64,000 bases of DNA, from NCBI GenBank assembly GCA_015228925.1, contig JADGCQ010000003.1, positions 33,103-97,102 of the forward strand. Reading direction: 5' to 3'. Both the position numbers and the translations under genes were made by a program. Every line of letters begins with the position of its first letter. Position 1 is the stretch's first letter. Origin of the DNA: Magnetococcales bacterium (GTDB lineage: Bacteria; Pseudomonadota; Magnetococcia; Magnetococcales; UBA8363). This document shows positions 9,031-17,596 of this stretch, in pieces. The notes beneath the pieces are model-generated. The model was not told where the DNA came from, ran no database searches, and was given only the letters and a program-made list of their open reading frames with translations.

Positions 9031-11766
9031 GTGTTTCGATATTATTTTTTAGGTTTCGTGTTGTGTTTGTTGGGAATCGCTCTGGGGATGATGTTGTTGC
9101 CATCCCTGGAGACGTTGGCGTTGATGCATCTGCGTGATCAGGATTATTCCAAGGCATTGGTCTATTTTGAACGTGAAATGGAAGGGGGAAAAAAACTCCC
9201 CGATTCGGCTGTCGTACCGCTATCCAACCTTTATTTGCAGAACGGCGATGTGGATCAGGCGATTGCGGTATTGGAAACGTTTTTGACAGGCCAGCCGGAC
9301 CATATCGAAGGGCGCAAGGAGTTGGGAAAACTGTATCAATATGCCCAAAGACCCATGGATTATCTGGCGAATTTGGAAATATTGCATCGTTTGGATCCCA
9401 CCATCGATGTATTGCAACAACTGGCGCATTTGTACAGCTTTAACGCCGATATCACCAAAGAGACGAAAATTTTGGAGGAGATGCTGCGACGTTATCCCGA
9501 ACATGCTTCGGGGTATCGTGATTTGGCGCGGTTGTTGATGTCCGGGGGGGATTATGGGCGGGCGGTCGAGGTATTATTGACCTTGAAGAAGCGGATCTCC
9601 CGAGGCTTGGATCCCGATACGATGCAGATGCTAATCTATGCGCTGCTCACCCTGGGGCGCAAAGAGGATGCCTTGGCCGAGGCGCGGGTATGGCTCACAT
9701 GGCAGCGGGATGACCGTTCGTTGTCGGTGGTGACCGATATGATGCTTCAGGGGGGATCGCCGACGTTGGCGTGGGTTTGGGTGGAAGAATTGCGGCGGTT
9801 GATGCCCGATTCCTTGGAGGTGGCGTTGCAATGGGGACGGGTGGCGGCCAGAACAAAACGGGAAGCGGTCGCTTTTCCGGTCTTGGAAGGCTATTTCCGC
9901 CAGGGTCGATTGCCGGTGATTGGGGTGGCCTTATTGTCGGAGTTGGCGATTGGGATGGGACATTATGGCATGGCGACGCGGGTTATGGCGACCTTGCCGG
10001 AGGGGGAAAGACCTTTTTGGTTGCAGCGGGCGTTGGGGGATGCCATCGTCAACCATGGGGGGGGCTTTGTGGCGCGGGGTGCGTTGGAAACCATGGCGAA
10101 AAAATTTTTGACATCGTTTCCGGTGTTGGTGGCCGAGTTGCAATTGCGGGCCGGGTCCAGTTTGGAGGTGCTTGAGGAATGGTTGCAGCGGGGACGGATG
10201 GCAACGAAGGAACCGGAATGGCGGTTACGTCTGGCGGCGTTATTGGTGAAAATAGGAAGGGTGGAGGAGGGGGGGGCGATGATGATGGCCATGGCGCGGG
10301 ATCCGCAGGTGGCCGATACCTTTCTGAGGGATTTGGCGGGTTATTTTATCCAGGTGAAAAATGTGGCGGGTGGATTGCTCTTTTTCGAACAACTCAAAAA
10401 TGTTCGGCATGGTCCACGTTTTGAGGAGGCCCGGTTGATTCTGATGGTGGGGAGCGGGGTGCGTCAGGAAGCGTGCATGGCCTGGGTTTCCGAACGGTCT
10501 TCCTTACCCAATGATTTTCTGGCCGATATCGCCAATCGCGCCTTGGATACGCAACAATTGAAACTGGCGGAAATGGCGGTGGGAAGATTGATGGCGCAAC
10601 CGATGAATGATCCGATGAATCTGTTGGGTCGGGAGGGGTTGGGGCGGCTGTTGTTGTTGGCGCGGTTGGATTTGGCCAAAGGTCAGGCGATGGTGGCGTT
10701 GCAACGGTTGAAGTCGGTTCAATTTTTGTTGGATGAGGATGGCCAACGGTTTTATGAGGAGGTGGTCATCGCTTCGTGGCGCGCCAAACAGCCGGTACGG
10801 ACGGAGATGATGGGTATTTTGCAATCACGGCTCCATACCCCCGGGCAGGGGGGGGATGCGGAAAGCCGTCGGCAGTATGGGATGTTGGCGTTGGAGGTGG
10901 GGGAGAAGAAAATGGGGATCCGGGCCTTCCTGGAGGCCGCTTCTCTCGCACCACCCGATAGCCCGGAGATGGCGCAGTTGTTGTATGTTCTGGGTCCGCG
11001 TCCCGACAAGGAGGCTTTGGATTGGTTGCTGGAACGGGCCAACCGTTCCAAGGATCAGGATCTGGGGGGGTGGGTGGAAATTCTGACCGGTGTGGGGGCG
11101 GCACGGCAGGCGGTGTTTTTGGCGGGACCGCGTTTACCGCAGCCGGGGAGCCATCCTGGGTTGGTGGATGCCTATTTGCGGGCGTTGGCGTGGGTCGGGG
11201 AGACGCACAGAATGGAAGAAATTTTGGAACATGAACTCAAGGCAACCAAGTCTATTACCCGGTTGAAAGCGTTGGCGAATTTGGCGGAGGAAAAAAATCT
11301 TCCCAAGAGTGCCGGTGCGATTTACAAGGAAATTGTCAGACAGAAACCGGATGATCGGATTGCGTTGAAGCGGTTGGGGTACATGGCTTTTTATGCGGGC
11401 GAATGGGAGAGTGTGGTGGGTTATTTGGGGGGGTATCTGGCGCGGTATGATGATGGTTACGAACCTTTTTTCTATCTGGCGGAGGTCTATCGTTCCTTGG
11501 GGATGGTGGAAAAGGCCAAACCCTATTATCTCAAGGCGATGGCGCGGATGAAAACGGTAGAAAACCCGACCTATGCCGAACGGATGACTTGGGTTCGTAT
11601 GCTCCAACGGGTCGGGCGGTGGGCGGAGGCTTTGAAGGGTTATGCGGGATTGCTGCGGGAAAAACCGGATGATGCCCGTCTCAAGGCCGATTATGTCGAA
11701 TTGCTTTTGGTTCAGGGAATGTCCAAGGAGGCCCAGAACGTATTGCAGTTGGCGGGGGTGCGGTAA
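9031..11766 (+). CDS. PelB-like TPR repeat protein with N-terminal membrane anchor
   Basis: The 911-residue protein starts at a GTG, has a hydrophobic N-terminal anchor (residues 3-24), and consists of tandem helical TPR units through to the C-terminus, for example ALVYFEREMEGGKKLPDS and AIAVLETFLTGQPDHIEGR. In the Pel system, PelB has a TPR scaffold that recruits PelA, followed by a beta-barrel export pore. Divergent position next to the PelA-like pair suggests the same partnership. No C-terminal stretch of alternating amphipathic strands is evident: the last residues are still TPR-like. The pore, if any, must come from another gene. Identification rests on architecture and context. Confidence 0.65.
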   Translation: MFRYYFLGFVLCLLGIALGMMLLPSLETLALMHLRDQDYSKALVYFEREMEGGKKLPDSAVVPLSNLYLQNGDVDQAIAVLETFLTGQPDHIEGRKELGKLYQYAQRPMDYLANLEILHRLDPTIDVLQQLAHLYSFNADITKETKILEEMLRRYPEHASGYRDLARLLMSGGDYGRAVEVLLTLKKRISRGLDPDTMQMLIYALLTLGRKEDALAEARVWLTWQRDDRSLSVVTDMMLQGGSPTLAWVWVEELRRLMPDSLEVALQWGRVAARTKREAVAFPVLEGYFRQGRLPVIGVALLSELAIGMGHYGMATRVMATLPEGERPFWLQRALGDAIVNHGGGFVARGALETMAKKFLTSFPVLVAELQLRAGSSLEVLEEWLQRGRMATKEPEWRLRLAALLVKIGRVEEGGAMMMAMARDPQVADTFLRDLAGYFIQVKNVAGGLLFFEQLKNVRHGPRFEEARLILMVGSGVRQEACMAWVSERSSLPNDFLADIANRALDTQQLKLAEMAVGRLMAQPMNDPMNLLGREGLGRLLLLARLDLAKGQAMVALQRLKSVQFLLDEDGQRFYEEVVIASWRAKQPVRTEMMGILQSRLHTPGQGGDAESRRQYGMLALEVGEKKMGIRAFLEAASLAPPDSPEMAQLLYVLGPRPDKEALDWLLERANRSKDQDLGGWVEILTGVGAARQAVFLAGPRLPQPGSHPGLVDAYLRALAWVGETHRMEEILEHELKATKSITRLKALANLAEEKNLPKSAGAIYKEIVRQKPDDRIALKRLGYMAFYAGEWESVVGYLGGYLARYDDGYEPFFYLAEVYRSLGMVEKAKPYYLKAMARMKTVENPTYAERMTWVRMLQRVGRWAEALKGYAGLLREKPDDARLKADYVELLLVQGMSKEAQNVLQLAGVR

Positions 11767-11874
11767 CAAATCTATCGCAACGTCCTTTGACTTTCTTTTT
11801 TCCGAAGTGCATTATCCCCCTCTCTTCGGTCAGTCGGACCGTGGCCCTTGAACCCTTATAGGATGTGACATACC

Positions 11875-12192
11875 ATGAAGAAAACTGTGCTTGCGATTGC
11901 ATCCGTTTTAACCCTTGGCGTCACCAGCTTGGCCTTTGCCGCTGGCAGTTATAATGATGTCCCCAGCAGTGATCCTCAATATCAGGCTTGCTTGGCCTAT
12001 TCCACCAAGAATTGGGAAGGTGGTAATGATCCCAGCCCGATCGCTGGTCAGACCAAAATGGCGGCTTTTTGCGAGTGTGTGTGGAATGAGACCCCTGAGG
12101 ACTTCAAGGGTGACCTTGCGAAGTTCTCGGAGTCAGAAAAAGGGGCAAAAATTAATAAAATCTGTGAGAAATACTCGAACTGGGGTAGCTGA
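11875..12192 (+). CDS. Small secreted protein of unknown function
   Basis: The 105-residue product has a clear signal peptide cleaved after AFA (residues 21-23). The mature part of about 82 residues has four cysteines (in YQACLAY, AAFCECVW and NKICEKY), which could form two disulfides. I do not recognise a domain. A rho-independent terminator follows 28 bases after the stop, so the gene is probably a single transcription unit or the end of the TPR-gene transcript. A spacer of 108 bases separates it from the TPR gene. Confidence 0.7.
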   Translation: MKKTVLAIASVLTLGVTSLAFAAGSYNDVPSSDPQYQACLAYSTKNWEGGNDPSPIAGQTKMAAFCECVWNETPEDFKGDLAKFSESEKGAKINKICEKYSNWGS

Positions 12193-12220
12193 TCACGCTG
12201 TTTGTCTGGAATTTCTTGGA

Positions 12221-12252
12221 AAAAAGGCCGCGCTGTTTGCGGCCTTTTTTTT
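12221..12252 (+). terminator. Rho-independent terminator
   Basis: An AAAAAGGCCGC arm and a GCGGCCTTTTT arm flank a 7-base loop and are followed by a T run. It ends the small secreted-protein transcript. Confidence 0.85.
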
Positions 12253-12302
12253 GCTGCCTGTCTTTTATGGACTGGGTGCTACATCTTGGGAGGTGGCAGA
12301 CG

Positions 12303-12525
12303 ATGAGTGAAATTCTCGACATTGTTCACGATATGGCCCGCGATTTGGTGAGGGTCGGTGCCATGGACGACATCGCCATGCACAAGCTGAACGCGCTGTC
12401 CCTGCCGACTCGGCATCGGCAAAACGACGGTACAACAATGGGAACAAGGGAAGAAAAAACCGAGCGGTCCGGCGCAACGGTTGCTTGATCTCGTTGATCG
12501 CAAAGGGCTGGCTGTACTTGGATGA
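12303..12525 (+). pseudogene. Decayed HigA-type (XRE) antitoxin with an internal frame-breaking deletion
   Basis: From ATG 12303 the frame reads MSEILDIVHDMARDL... and GAMDDIAMHKLNALSLP, typical of the N-terminus of HigA/NadS-type antitoxins. From about 12408 a different frame reads LGIGKTTVQQWEQGKKKP and then LLDLVDRKGLAVLG with a stop at 12523-12525, typical of the C-terminus of the same family. The helix-turn-helix core between them is missing, and the join changes frame. Just upstream (12265-12306) the residues TSWEVADDE before a stop look like the tail of a RelE/HigB-type toxin, so the toxin is probably also gone. This is a dead toxin-antitoxin locus. Confidence 0.8.
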
Positions 12526-12635
12526 GGGATTTCCGCCAAACCGTCAAATCTGGGGATGCTGCATTGTTTTCCCTTGGGTATTCATAAAATATTTTTTTTA
12601 TTGAAAAAACGGATGCCTATCAGAGGCCAGAAACG

Positions 12636-12722
12636 GCTGAAGCCGCCCCGAGGGACGGCTTCGTATGCTCCTTCCGCAACATGGCGGATGAGACTAAGTG
12701 CGAGTATACATAGCGGTGTATA
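12636..12722 (+). promoter_or_regulatory. Hairpin and dyad upstream of the beta-lactamase gene
   Basis: GAAGCCG and CGGCTTC arms pair around 12636-12662. Further on, TATACA-TAGCGG-TGTATA (12705-12722) is a perfect 6-base dyad about 50 bases before the beta-lactamase start. The dyad is placed like an operator or promoter-overlapping site. No regulator gene is adjacent. The rest of the 12526-12770 spacer is AT-rich and shows nothing else. Confidence 0.3.
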
Positions 12723-12770
12723 AAATTCAATACAATAATATGGTATATATTAAGCTGGATGATCCTTTGA

Positions 12771-13622
12771 ATGGAGAGATTCGTGCGAGAACGTGTGTTT
12801 GGCTTTATCGGTATGATACTGTTCACGGCATCGGTGGGATGGGCGGCCCCGGTTGTTGATGCGCGTTTGGCGCATGTTCTCCACCAGGCCGGAGTCGAAG
12901 GGTGTATTGCCGTAGTCCAAATCTCTCAGAATCGTACTCTGGTTTCCGACGTATCCCGGTGCCAGGAACGGTTGATGCCCGCTTCCACATTTAAAATTGT
13001 CCACGCTGTGATCGCTCTGGAAACCGGGGTCGTCCGGGAAGATGAGATATTTCTTTGGGACAAAAACGCCTACTCCTTCAAAGCCTGGGAACAGGATATG
13101 ACGCTTCGCCAAGCGATGGCCGTTTCTGCTGTCCCTGTTTTCCAACAGATTGCCCGTAGGATTGGTCTGGAACGGATGGCCCAATGGGTGGTCACGCTGG
13201 ACTATGGCAACACAAAGATTGGTGGCGTCGTGGATCGGTTTTGGTTGGATGGCCCTTTGTCCATTTCCCCGTTGGAACAGGCCAGATTCATGGCGCAACT
13301 GGCTACTGGGAAATTTCCGGTGTCACCATCCTCCATGATGGCCCTCCGGCGCGTCATGCCGCAAGAAGAGGTGGAAGGGTGGCATCTTTTTGGCAAAACG
13401 GGCTGGGCGGTGGCCGCATCGCCAAAGGTTGGCTGGTACGTTGGATGGGGAGAACGCCAAGATGAACGCCTATCCTTCGCGCTCAAAATTCCCATGCCTT
13501 CCTTGGAACAAGCCCCGTTGCGGATATCCCTCGCCAAAGATGCGTTGCGCACCCTGGGTATCTTGGCCACACAAGAACCCATCGCAAAAGCAGGTGATGA
13601 CATTCCAGGGATGCCACATTAA
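12771..13622 (+). CDS. Class D (OXA-type) beta-lactamase
   Basis: The 283-residue protein carries every class D signature. S72-T-F-K75 holds the acylating Ser and carboxylated Lys. S119-A-V121, Y145-G-N147 and K209-T-G211 are present, and Trp158 in DRFWLDG matches the residue that supports Lys carboxylation. An N-terminal signal peptide ends near GWAA (residue 26), so it acts in the periplasm by hydrolysing beta-lactams via a serine acyl-enzyme. Length and motif spacing are normal and there is no sign of decay. It sits alone between a dead antitoxin and kdpE and converges on kdpE with 12 bases between stops. Spectrum cannot be predicted. Confidence 0.92.
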   Translation: MERFVRERVFGFIGMILFTASVGWAAPVVDARLAHVLHQAGVEGCIAVVQISQNRTLVSDVSRCQERLMPASTFKIVHAVIALETGVVREDEIFLWDKNAYSFKAWEQDMTLRQAMAVSAVPVFQQIARRIGLERMAQWVVTLDYGNTKIGGVVDRFWLDGPLSISPLEQARFMAQLATGKFPVSPSSMMALRRVMPQEEVEGWHLFGKTGWAVAASPKVGWYVGWGERQDERLSFALKIPMPSLEQAPLRISLAKDALRTLGILATQEPIAKAGDDIPGMPH

Positions 13623-13634
13623 ATCTGTGGCGTG

Positions 13635-14333
13635 TCACGACAGGACCAAGCGGTATCCAACCCCCGATTCTGTAACAAGGTGCTGGGGGGTATTGGGATC
13701 GCGTTCCAATTTGCGGCGTAGGTTGGACATGTAAACCCGCAAATAATGGATATGATCGGTCTGATTGGGTCCCCATACCTCCCGCAACAAAGTACGATGG
13801 GTCAAGACGCGCCCGGCGTTGGCGATCAATAGGCCCAGAAGCCGATATTCCAGGGTCGTCAAATGGATCACGGTGCCATCGCGTGTGACCCGGCGTTCCG
13901 CCAAGTTGACCTCGATCCCGCTGAAACAAACCAGGGGTGATGCTTCCGGTTCAGACCGCAACGAACGGCGCAGCAAGGCGCGTACCCGGGCCAAAAGTTC
14001 CGGTACACCAAATGGTTTGGTTAGATAATCATCGGCACCGGCATCGAGTGCCGTGACCTTTTCCGACTCCTGGATGCGTGCCGAAAGAATCAGGATGGGA
14101 ACGTTGCTCCAGGAACGTAGATCCCGGATCACCTCGACGCCATCACGATCCGGCAGGCCAAGGTCGATGATGACCAGATCGGGACGGCGGGTGCTGGTCT
14201 CCATCAAGCCCCGGACACCCGTTTCCGCCTCGATGGCGATATGGCCCGCCTCTTTCAATGCCATGCACACAAAGCGGCGGATTTGTGGTTCATCCTCGAT
14301 CAGGATGATTTTGTATGGAGGTGCGTTATCCAT
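13635..14333 (-). CDS. kdpE: KdpE response regulator
   Basis: The open frame runs upstream to 14537, but the start at 14333 gives the usual KdpE beginning (MDNAPPYKIILIEDEPQIRR) and overlaps the kdpD stop by 8 bases. The 232-residue product has a receiver domain with the acidic pair ED, the phospho-acceptor Asp in LVIIDLGLPDRDG and Lys in YLTKPFG. An OmpR-type winged helix follows (TTLEYRLLGLL, VYMSNLRRKLE). KdpE activates the kdp operon when potassium is scarce. It is the last gene of the operon. Confidence 0.95.
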   Translation of the reverse strand: MDNAPPYKIILIEDEPQIRRFVCMALKEAGHIAIEAETGVRGLMETSTRRPDLVIIDLGLPDRDGVEVIRDLRSWSNVPILILSARIQESEKVTALDAGADDYLTKPFGVPELLARVRALLRRSLRSEPEASPLVCFSGIEVNLAERRVTRDGTVIHLTTLEYRLLGLLIANAGRVLTHRTLLREVWGPNQTDHIHYLRVYMSNLRRKLERDPNTPQHLVTESGVGYRLVLS

Positions 14334-17022
14334 CGACTGGTTCTTCCGGCAGTGCGGGGGGGAGGCCCAGGGGGAGGTGGAGGATGAAGCAAGCACCCCC
14401 TTCTTGACGATTTTCGGCACGGATGGTGCCACCATGTGCCTCGACGATGGAACGGACAATAGCAAGTCCCAGGCCGAATCCAGAAACTGTCCCCTCCAGC
14501 CGACCCCGACTGAATTTTTCGAACAATTTTTTTTCAATGCTGGGCGGAAATCCGGGACCGTTATCTTCCATCGTGATTTTCATGGTATCGTCCGTCACCT
14601 CGGCATGGATGGCCAGGGAAGTTCCCGGAGGGGTGTGGCGGGCGGTATTCTCCAGCAAGTTGTTAAAAACCCGTTCCATGAGTCCGGTATCGATCTCGAT
14701 GAGCGGCAGATCGGCAGGCAGATCGATGCGGACGGCATGGCCAGTCAGTACCGAGGCGCAATGTTCCAGCGATAGTCCAAGAACCTCTTCCAGGGTTTGC
14801 CATTGCCGATTGAGCGTCACCTGTCCCATCTGCATCCGTGCCATATCCAGCAGGTTATTGACCATGGCGGTGGTGCGCATGACTTGGTCGCGGATGCTAC
14901 GGGCTATGCCAAGATGGGGTTCCATAAGGGCCGGTGTGGCGAGAACCATGGCTTCGGCCAGACCGGAAATGACGGTCAAAGGGGTGCGTAGGTCGTGGGA
15001 AATGGCAGATAACAGCGCGTTGCGTAACCGCTCCGATTCGACGTTCACTTGGGCATCCCGGCTCAGGGAGGCGTAATACATCCTCTCCAGCGCAATGGCG
15101 ATCAGGGTAGCACTGGTATCTAGCAGTTGTTGTTGATCGGGGGGAATCTTCCACGTCCCATCTGCGGGGATGATGGCCAATACGCCGCATCTTCGGGTGG
15201 GGGCCTTGAGTGGAAGGTAGATCGCTTGCGCCGAAGGGAGGGTATCGGTTCCAAGACCGGCGACATGTCCCTGGTCAAAGGTCCATTGGGCAATGCCAAC
15301 GTCTGTGAGCGTGTGGGTGAAAGAATCCTCTGCCGGAGCGACATGCCCCTCTTTCCCCGGCAGAAAAACAACGATCTTGGCGTTGAATACCTGCGTGAAG
15401 AAATGGTGGCTGATTTCGATGATATGTTCGACGCCCAATGCGCTGGAAAGATCGCGAGCCATTTCATACAACGCGCGTGTCCGTTTTTCCCGTTTACTGG
15501 AAGCGGTGGCCTGGAAGCGCAGACCGGCGGTCAGTTGGCCGATGACCAGGGCCACGATCAGCATCACGGCGAAGGTCACCAGATATTGGACATCATGGAC
15601 TGCAAAGGTGAAACGCGGCGGTACACAGAAGAAATCAAAACATCCAACCGAAAGAAAGGCTGCCAGGATTGCCGCCGGTCTTCCCGAACGCATGGCGACG
15701 AATACCACCGCCAACAGGAAAAGCATGACGATATTGCTTTTGTCGAGGATATCGTGCAGCGGCGCACTGAGTGCTGTGACCAGCGCGACAATCAGGACCG
15801 TCTGGCTCAAGGGTCGCCAATCAAGGGATGGGCCGGTCTTTTTGGCGGGGTGGTGGGGGGGCATTTTGGGATTTGCGTCTTCCCGGGCGATCTGTAGCAA
15901 TTCCAGATCTGGGGCCAGACGGCCAAGTTTTTCGGCAAAGCCATGTTGCCAGGGGAGTCGGCGATAACGGTCCCGTCCCACCAGCAGGGTGCCCAGGTTG
16001 TTCTCCCTGGCATAGGTGATGGCAGCCTCCACGGCATTCGATGCCGACAGGTTGGCGGTACGTGCCCCCAGTTCTTGGGCCAGCTTGAGAACTTCCAGCA
16101 CTCGGGAATTGATCGCATCTGTAGGGGGGTGAGCCGATGGGGTTTCGATGGCCAGGGCATGCCATGGCGCACCGGTCTGGTTGGCCCGCCGGGCCGCCCG
16201 GCGTACCAATCGTTCACTGTCTGGTCCGGGGCCGACGCAGACCAAAACCGCTTCCCGGGTTGGCCAGACGGTGGAAACCGAGGTATCGCGCCGCCAGGCA
16301 CGCACGTCTCCATCCACCCGGTCCGCAGTGCGGCGTAGGGCGAGTTCGCGCAGGGCCAACAGATTGCCCTTGCGGAAAAAATGTTCGACGGCCCGTTCCG
16401 CCTGCTGGGGAATATAAACTTTGCCCTCCAGCAATCGTCGTATCAAATCTTCGGGCGGAAGATCTACCAGAACCATCTCATCCGCCTGATCGATGACGTG
16501 ATCGGGAACCCGTTCCCAGACCTGTATTCCGGTGATCTGACTGACGACATCTTTAAGGCTTTCGACATGTTGGACGTTGATGGTGGTATAGACATCGATG
16601 CCCGCTGCCAGCAATTCTTCGATATCCTGCCACCGTTTCGGGTGTCGGGAGCCTGGCGTGTTGGAATGCGCCAGTTCGTCCACCAAAATCAGCGAGGGTT
16701 TGAGAGCCAGGGCGGTATCCAGGTCAAATTCTTTCAACTGGTGACCTTTGTAGGTTACCGCCCGGCAAGGGAGGATCGTCAATCCCTCCAGAAGCATGGC
16801 GGTTTCTTCCCGCCCATGGGTTTCCACCACCCCCACCATCACGGACGCACCCTGCTCGCGCAGTGTCCGGGCTGCGGTGAGCATGGCGTAGGTCTTACCG
16901 ACGCCGGGACAGGCACCGAAAAAAATTTTCAGTTTGCCCCGGTGTTCCCGGATATCGGCGTCTTCCAGTCGGGCCAAGAGTGCGTCTGGATTGGGACGGC
17001 TATTGTCACTGTTCATGGCCAT
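14326..17022 (-). CDS. kdpD: KdpD potassium/turgor sensor histidine kinase
   Basis: The 898-residue protein has the full KdpD plan. An N-terminal KdpD domain carries a Walker A motif GACPGVGKT (about 33-41) and ILVDELAHSN, and a universal-stress-like domain lies near 250-370. Four membrane spans (DUF4118) follow near 400-500, then a GAF-like linker and a kinase core with AISHDLRTPLTVI, NLLENTARHT, DNGPGFPP and GFGLGLAIV. It phosphorylates KdpE in response to low potassium. The start (ATG 17022, or 17016) overlaps the kdpC stop at 17006. Confidence 0.96.
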   Translation of the reverse strand: MAMNSDNSRPNPDALLARLEDADIREHRGKLKIFFGACPGVGKTYAMLTAARTLREQGASVMVGVVETHGREETAMLLEGLTILPCRAVTYKGHQLKEFDLDTALALKPSLILVDELAHSNTPGSRHPKRWQDIEELLAAGIDVYTTINVQHVESLKDVVSQITGIQVWERVPDHVIDQADEMVLVDLPPEDLIRRLLEGKVYIPQQAERAVEHFFRKGNLLALRELALRRTADRVDGDVRAWRRDTSVSTVWPTREAVLVCVGPGPDSERLVRRAARRANQTGAPWHALAIETPSAHPPTDAINSRVLEVLKLAQELGARTANLSASNAVEAAITYARENNLGTLLVGRDRYRRLPWQHGFAEKLGRLAPDLELLQIAREDANPKMPPHHPAKKTGPSLDWRPLSQTVLIVALVTALSAPLHDILDKSNIVMLFLLAVVFVAMRSGRPAAILAAFLSVGCFDFFCVPPRFTFAVHDVQYLVTFAVMLIVALVIGQLTAGLRFQATASSKREKRTRALYEMARDLSSALGVEHIIEISHHFFTQVFNAKIVVFLPGKEGHVAPAEDSFTHTLTDVGIAQWTFDQGHVAGLGTDTLPSAQAIYLPLKAPTRRCGVLAIIPADGTWKIPPDQQQLLDTSATLIAIALERMYYASLSRDAQVNVESERLRNALLSAISHDLRTPLTVISGLAEAMVLATPALMEPHLGIARSIRDQVMRTTAMVNNLLDMARMQMGQVTLNRQWQTLEEVLGLSLEHCASVLTGHAVRIDLPADLPLIEIDTGLMERVFNNLLENTARHTPPGTSLAIHAEVTDDTMKITMEDNGPGFPPSIEKKLFEKFSRGRLEGTVSGFGLGLAIVRSIVEAHGGTIRAENRQEGGACFILHLPLGLPPALPEEPVDG

Positions 17023-17587
17023 ATTGATCCAGGGCCAGGTTGAGGGTCAGGACGTTGACCCGTGGTTCACCCAGAAGGCCGAAGGTGCGGCCCTCGCTAT
17101 AGTGTGCCACCAGATCGCGTACTACCAGTTCCGGCAGGCCGCGTGTTCGTGCCACCCGTGGAACTTGCCATTGTGCCGAAGCTGGACTGATGTGAGGATC
17201 GAGTCCACTGGCCGAGGCGGTGACCAGATCCACCGGGATGGGGGTAGTCTGGCCGGGTGCGGCGGCTTTCAGTGCTGCGATGCGCTCGCGTACCGCCTGC
17301 TCCAGGGCGGGGTTGCGCGGCCCTTGGTTGGAACCGCTGGAGGCTGCGGCATTGTATGGCATGGGCGCGGTGGCCGAAGGGCGTCCCCAGAAATAGCGGG
17401 GATCGGTGAATGACTGTCCAACCCATGCCGATCCCACCGCTTTGCCATGGGATTTTAGTATGCTGCCGTGGGATTGAAAGGGGAAGAGCCATTGCGCCAG
17501 ACCGGTGACAAGTGATGGATAGATCCCTCCGGTCAGCAGGGTCATCACCAACAGAAAGAGCAGCGCGGGTTTGAGTTCCTTGATCAT
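17006..17587 (-). CDS. kdpC: KdpC, potassium-transporting ATPase subunit
   Basis: The 193-residue single-span protein starts MIKELKPALLFLLVMTLLTGG and then has typical KdpC blocks: a YPLVTG-like segment (YPSLVTG), VGQSFTDPRYFWGRPSAT, NQGPRNPAL, DLVTASASGLDPHISPASA and VLTLNLALD. KdpC links KdpA and KdpB and increases ATP affinity of the pump. It lies 9 bases after kdpB. Confidence 0.97.
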   Translation of the reverse strand: MIKELKPALLFLLVMTLLTGGIYPSLVTGLAQWLFPFQSHGSILKSHGKAVGSAWVGQSFTDPRYFWGRPSATAPMPYNAAASSGSNQGPRNPALEQAVRERIAALKAAAPGQTTPIPVDLVTASASGLDPHISPASAQWQVPRVARTRGLPELVVRDLVAHYSEGRTFGLLGEPRVNVLTLNLALDQYGHEQ

Positions 17588-17596
17588 GTGATCTCC

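Noticed and set aside
8867..9157. N-terminal extension of the GH114 gene to 9157
   Set aside because: The extension overlaps the divergent TPR gene start, has no ribosome site, and places a signal peptide in the middle of the protein.
12636..12662. Hairpin before the beta-lactamase as an integron attC site
   Set aside because: No integrase gene, no conserved core-site sequences and no neighbouring cassette boundaries were found.
14334..14537. Longer KdpE reading frame to 14537
   Set aside because: The extra residues lie inside kdpD in another frame and homologues start at 14333.
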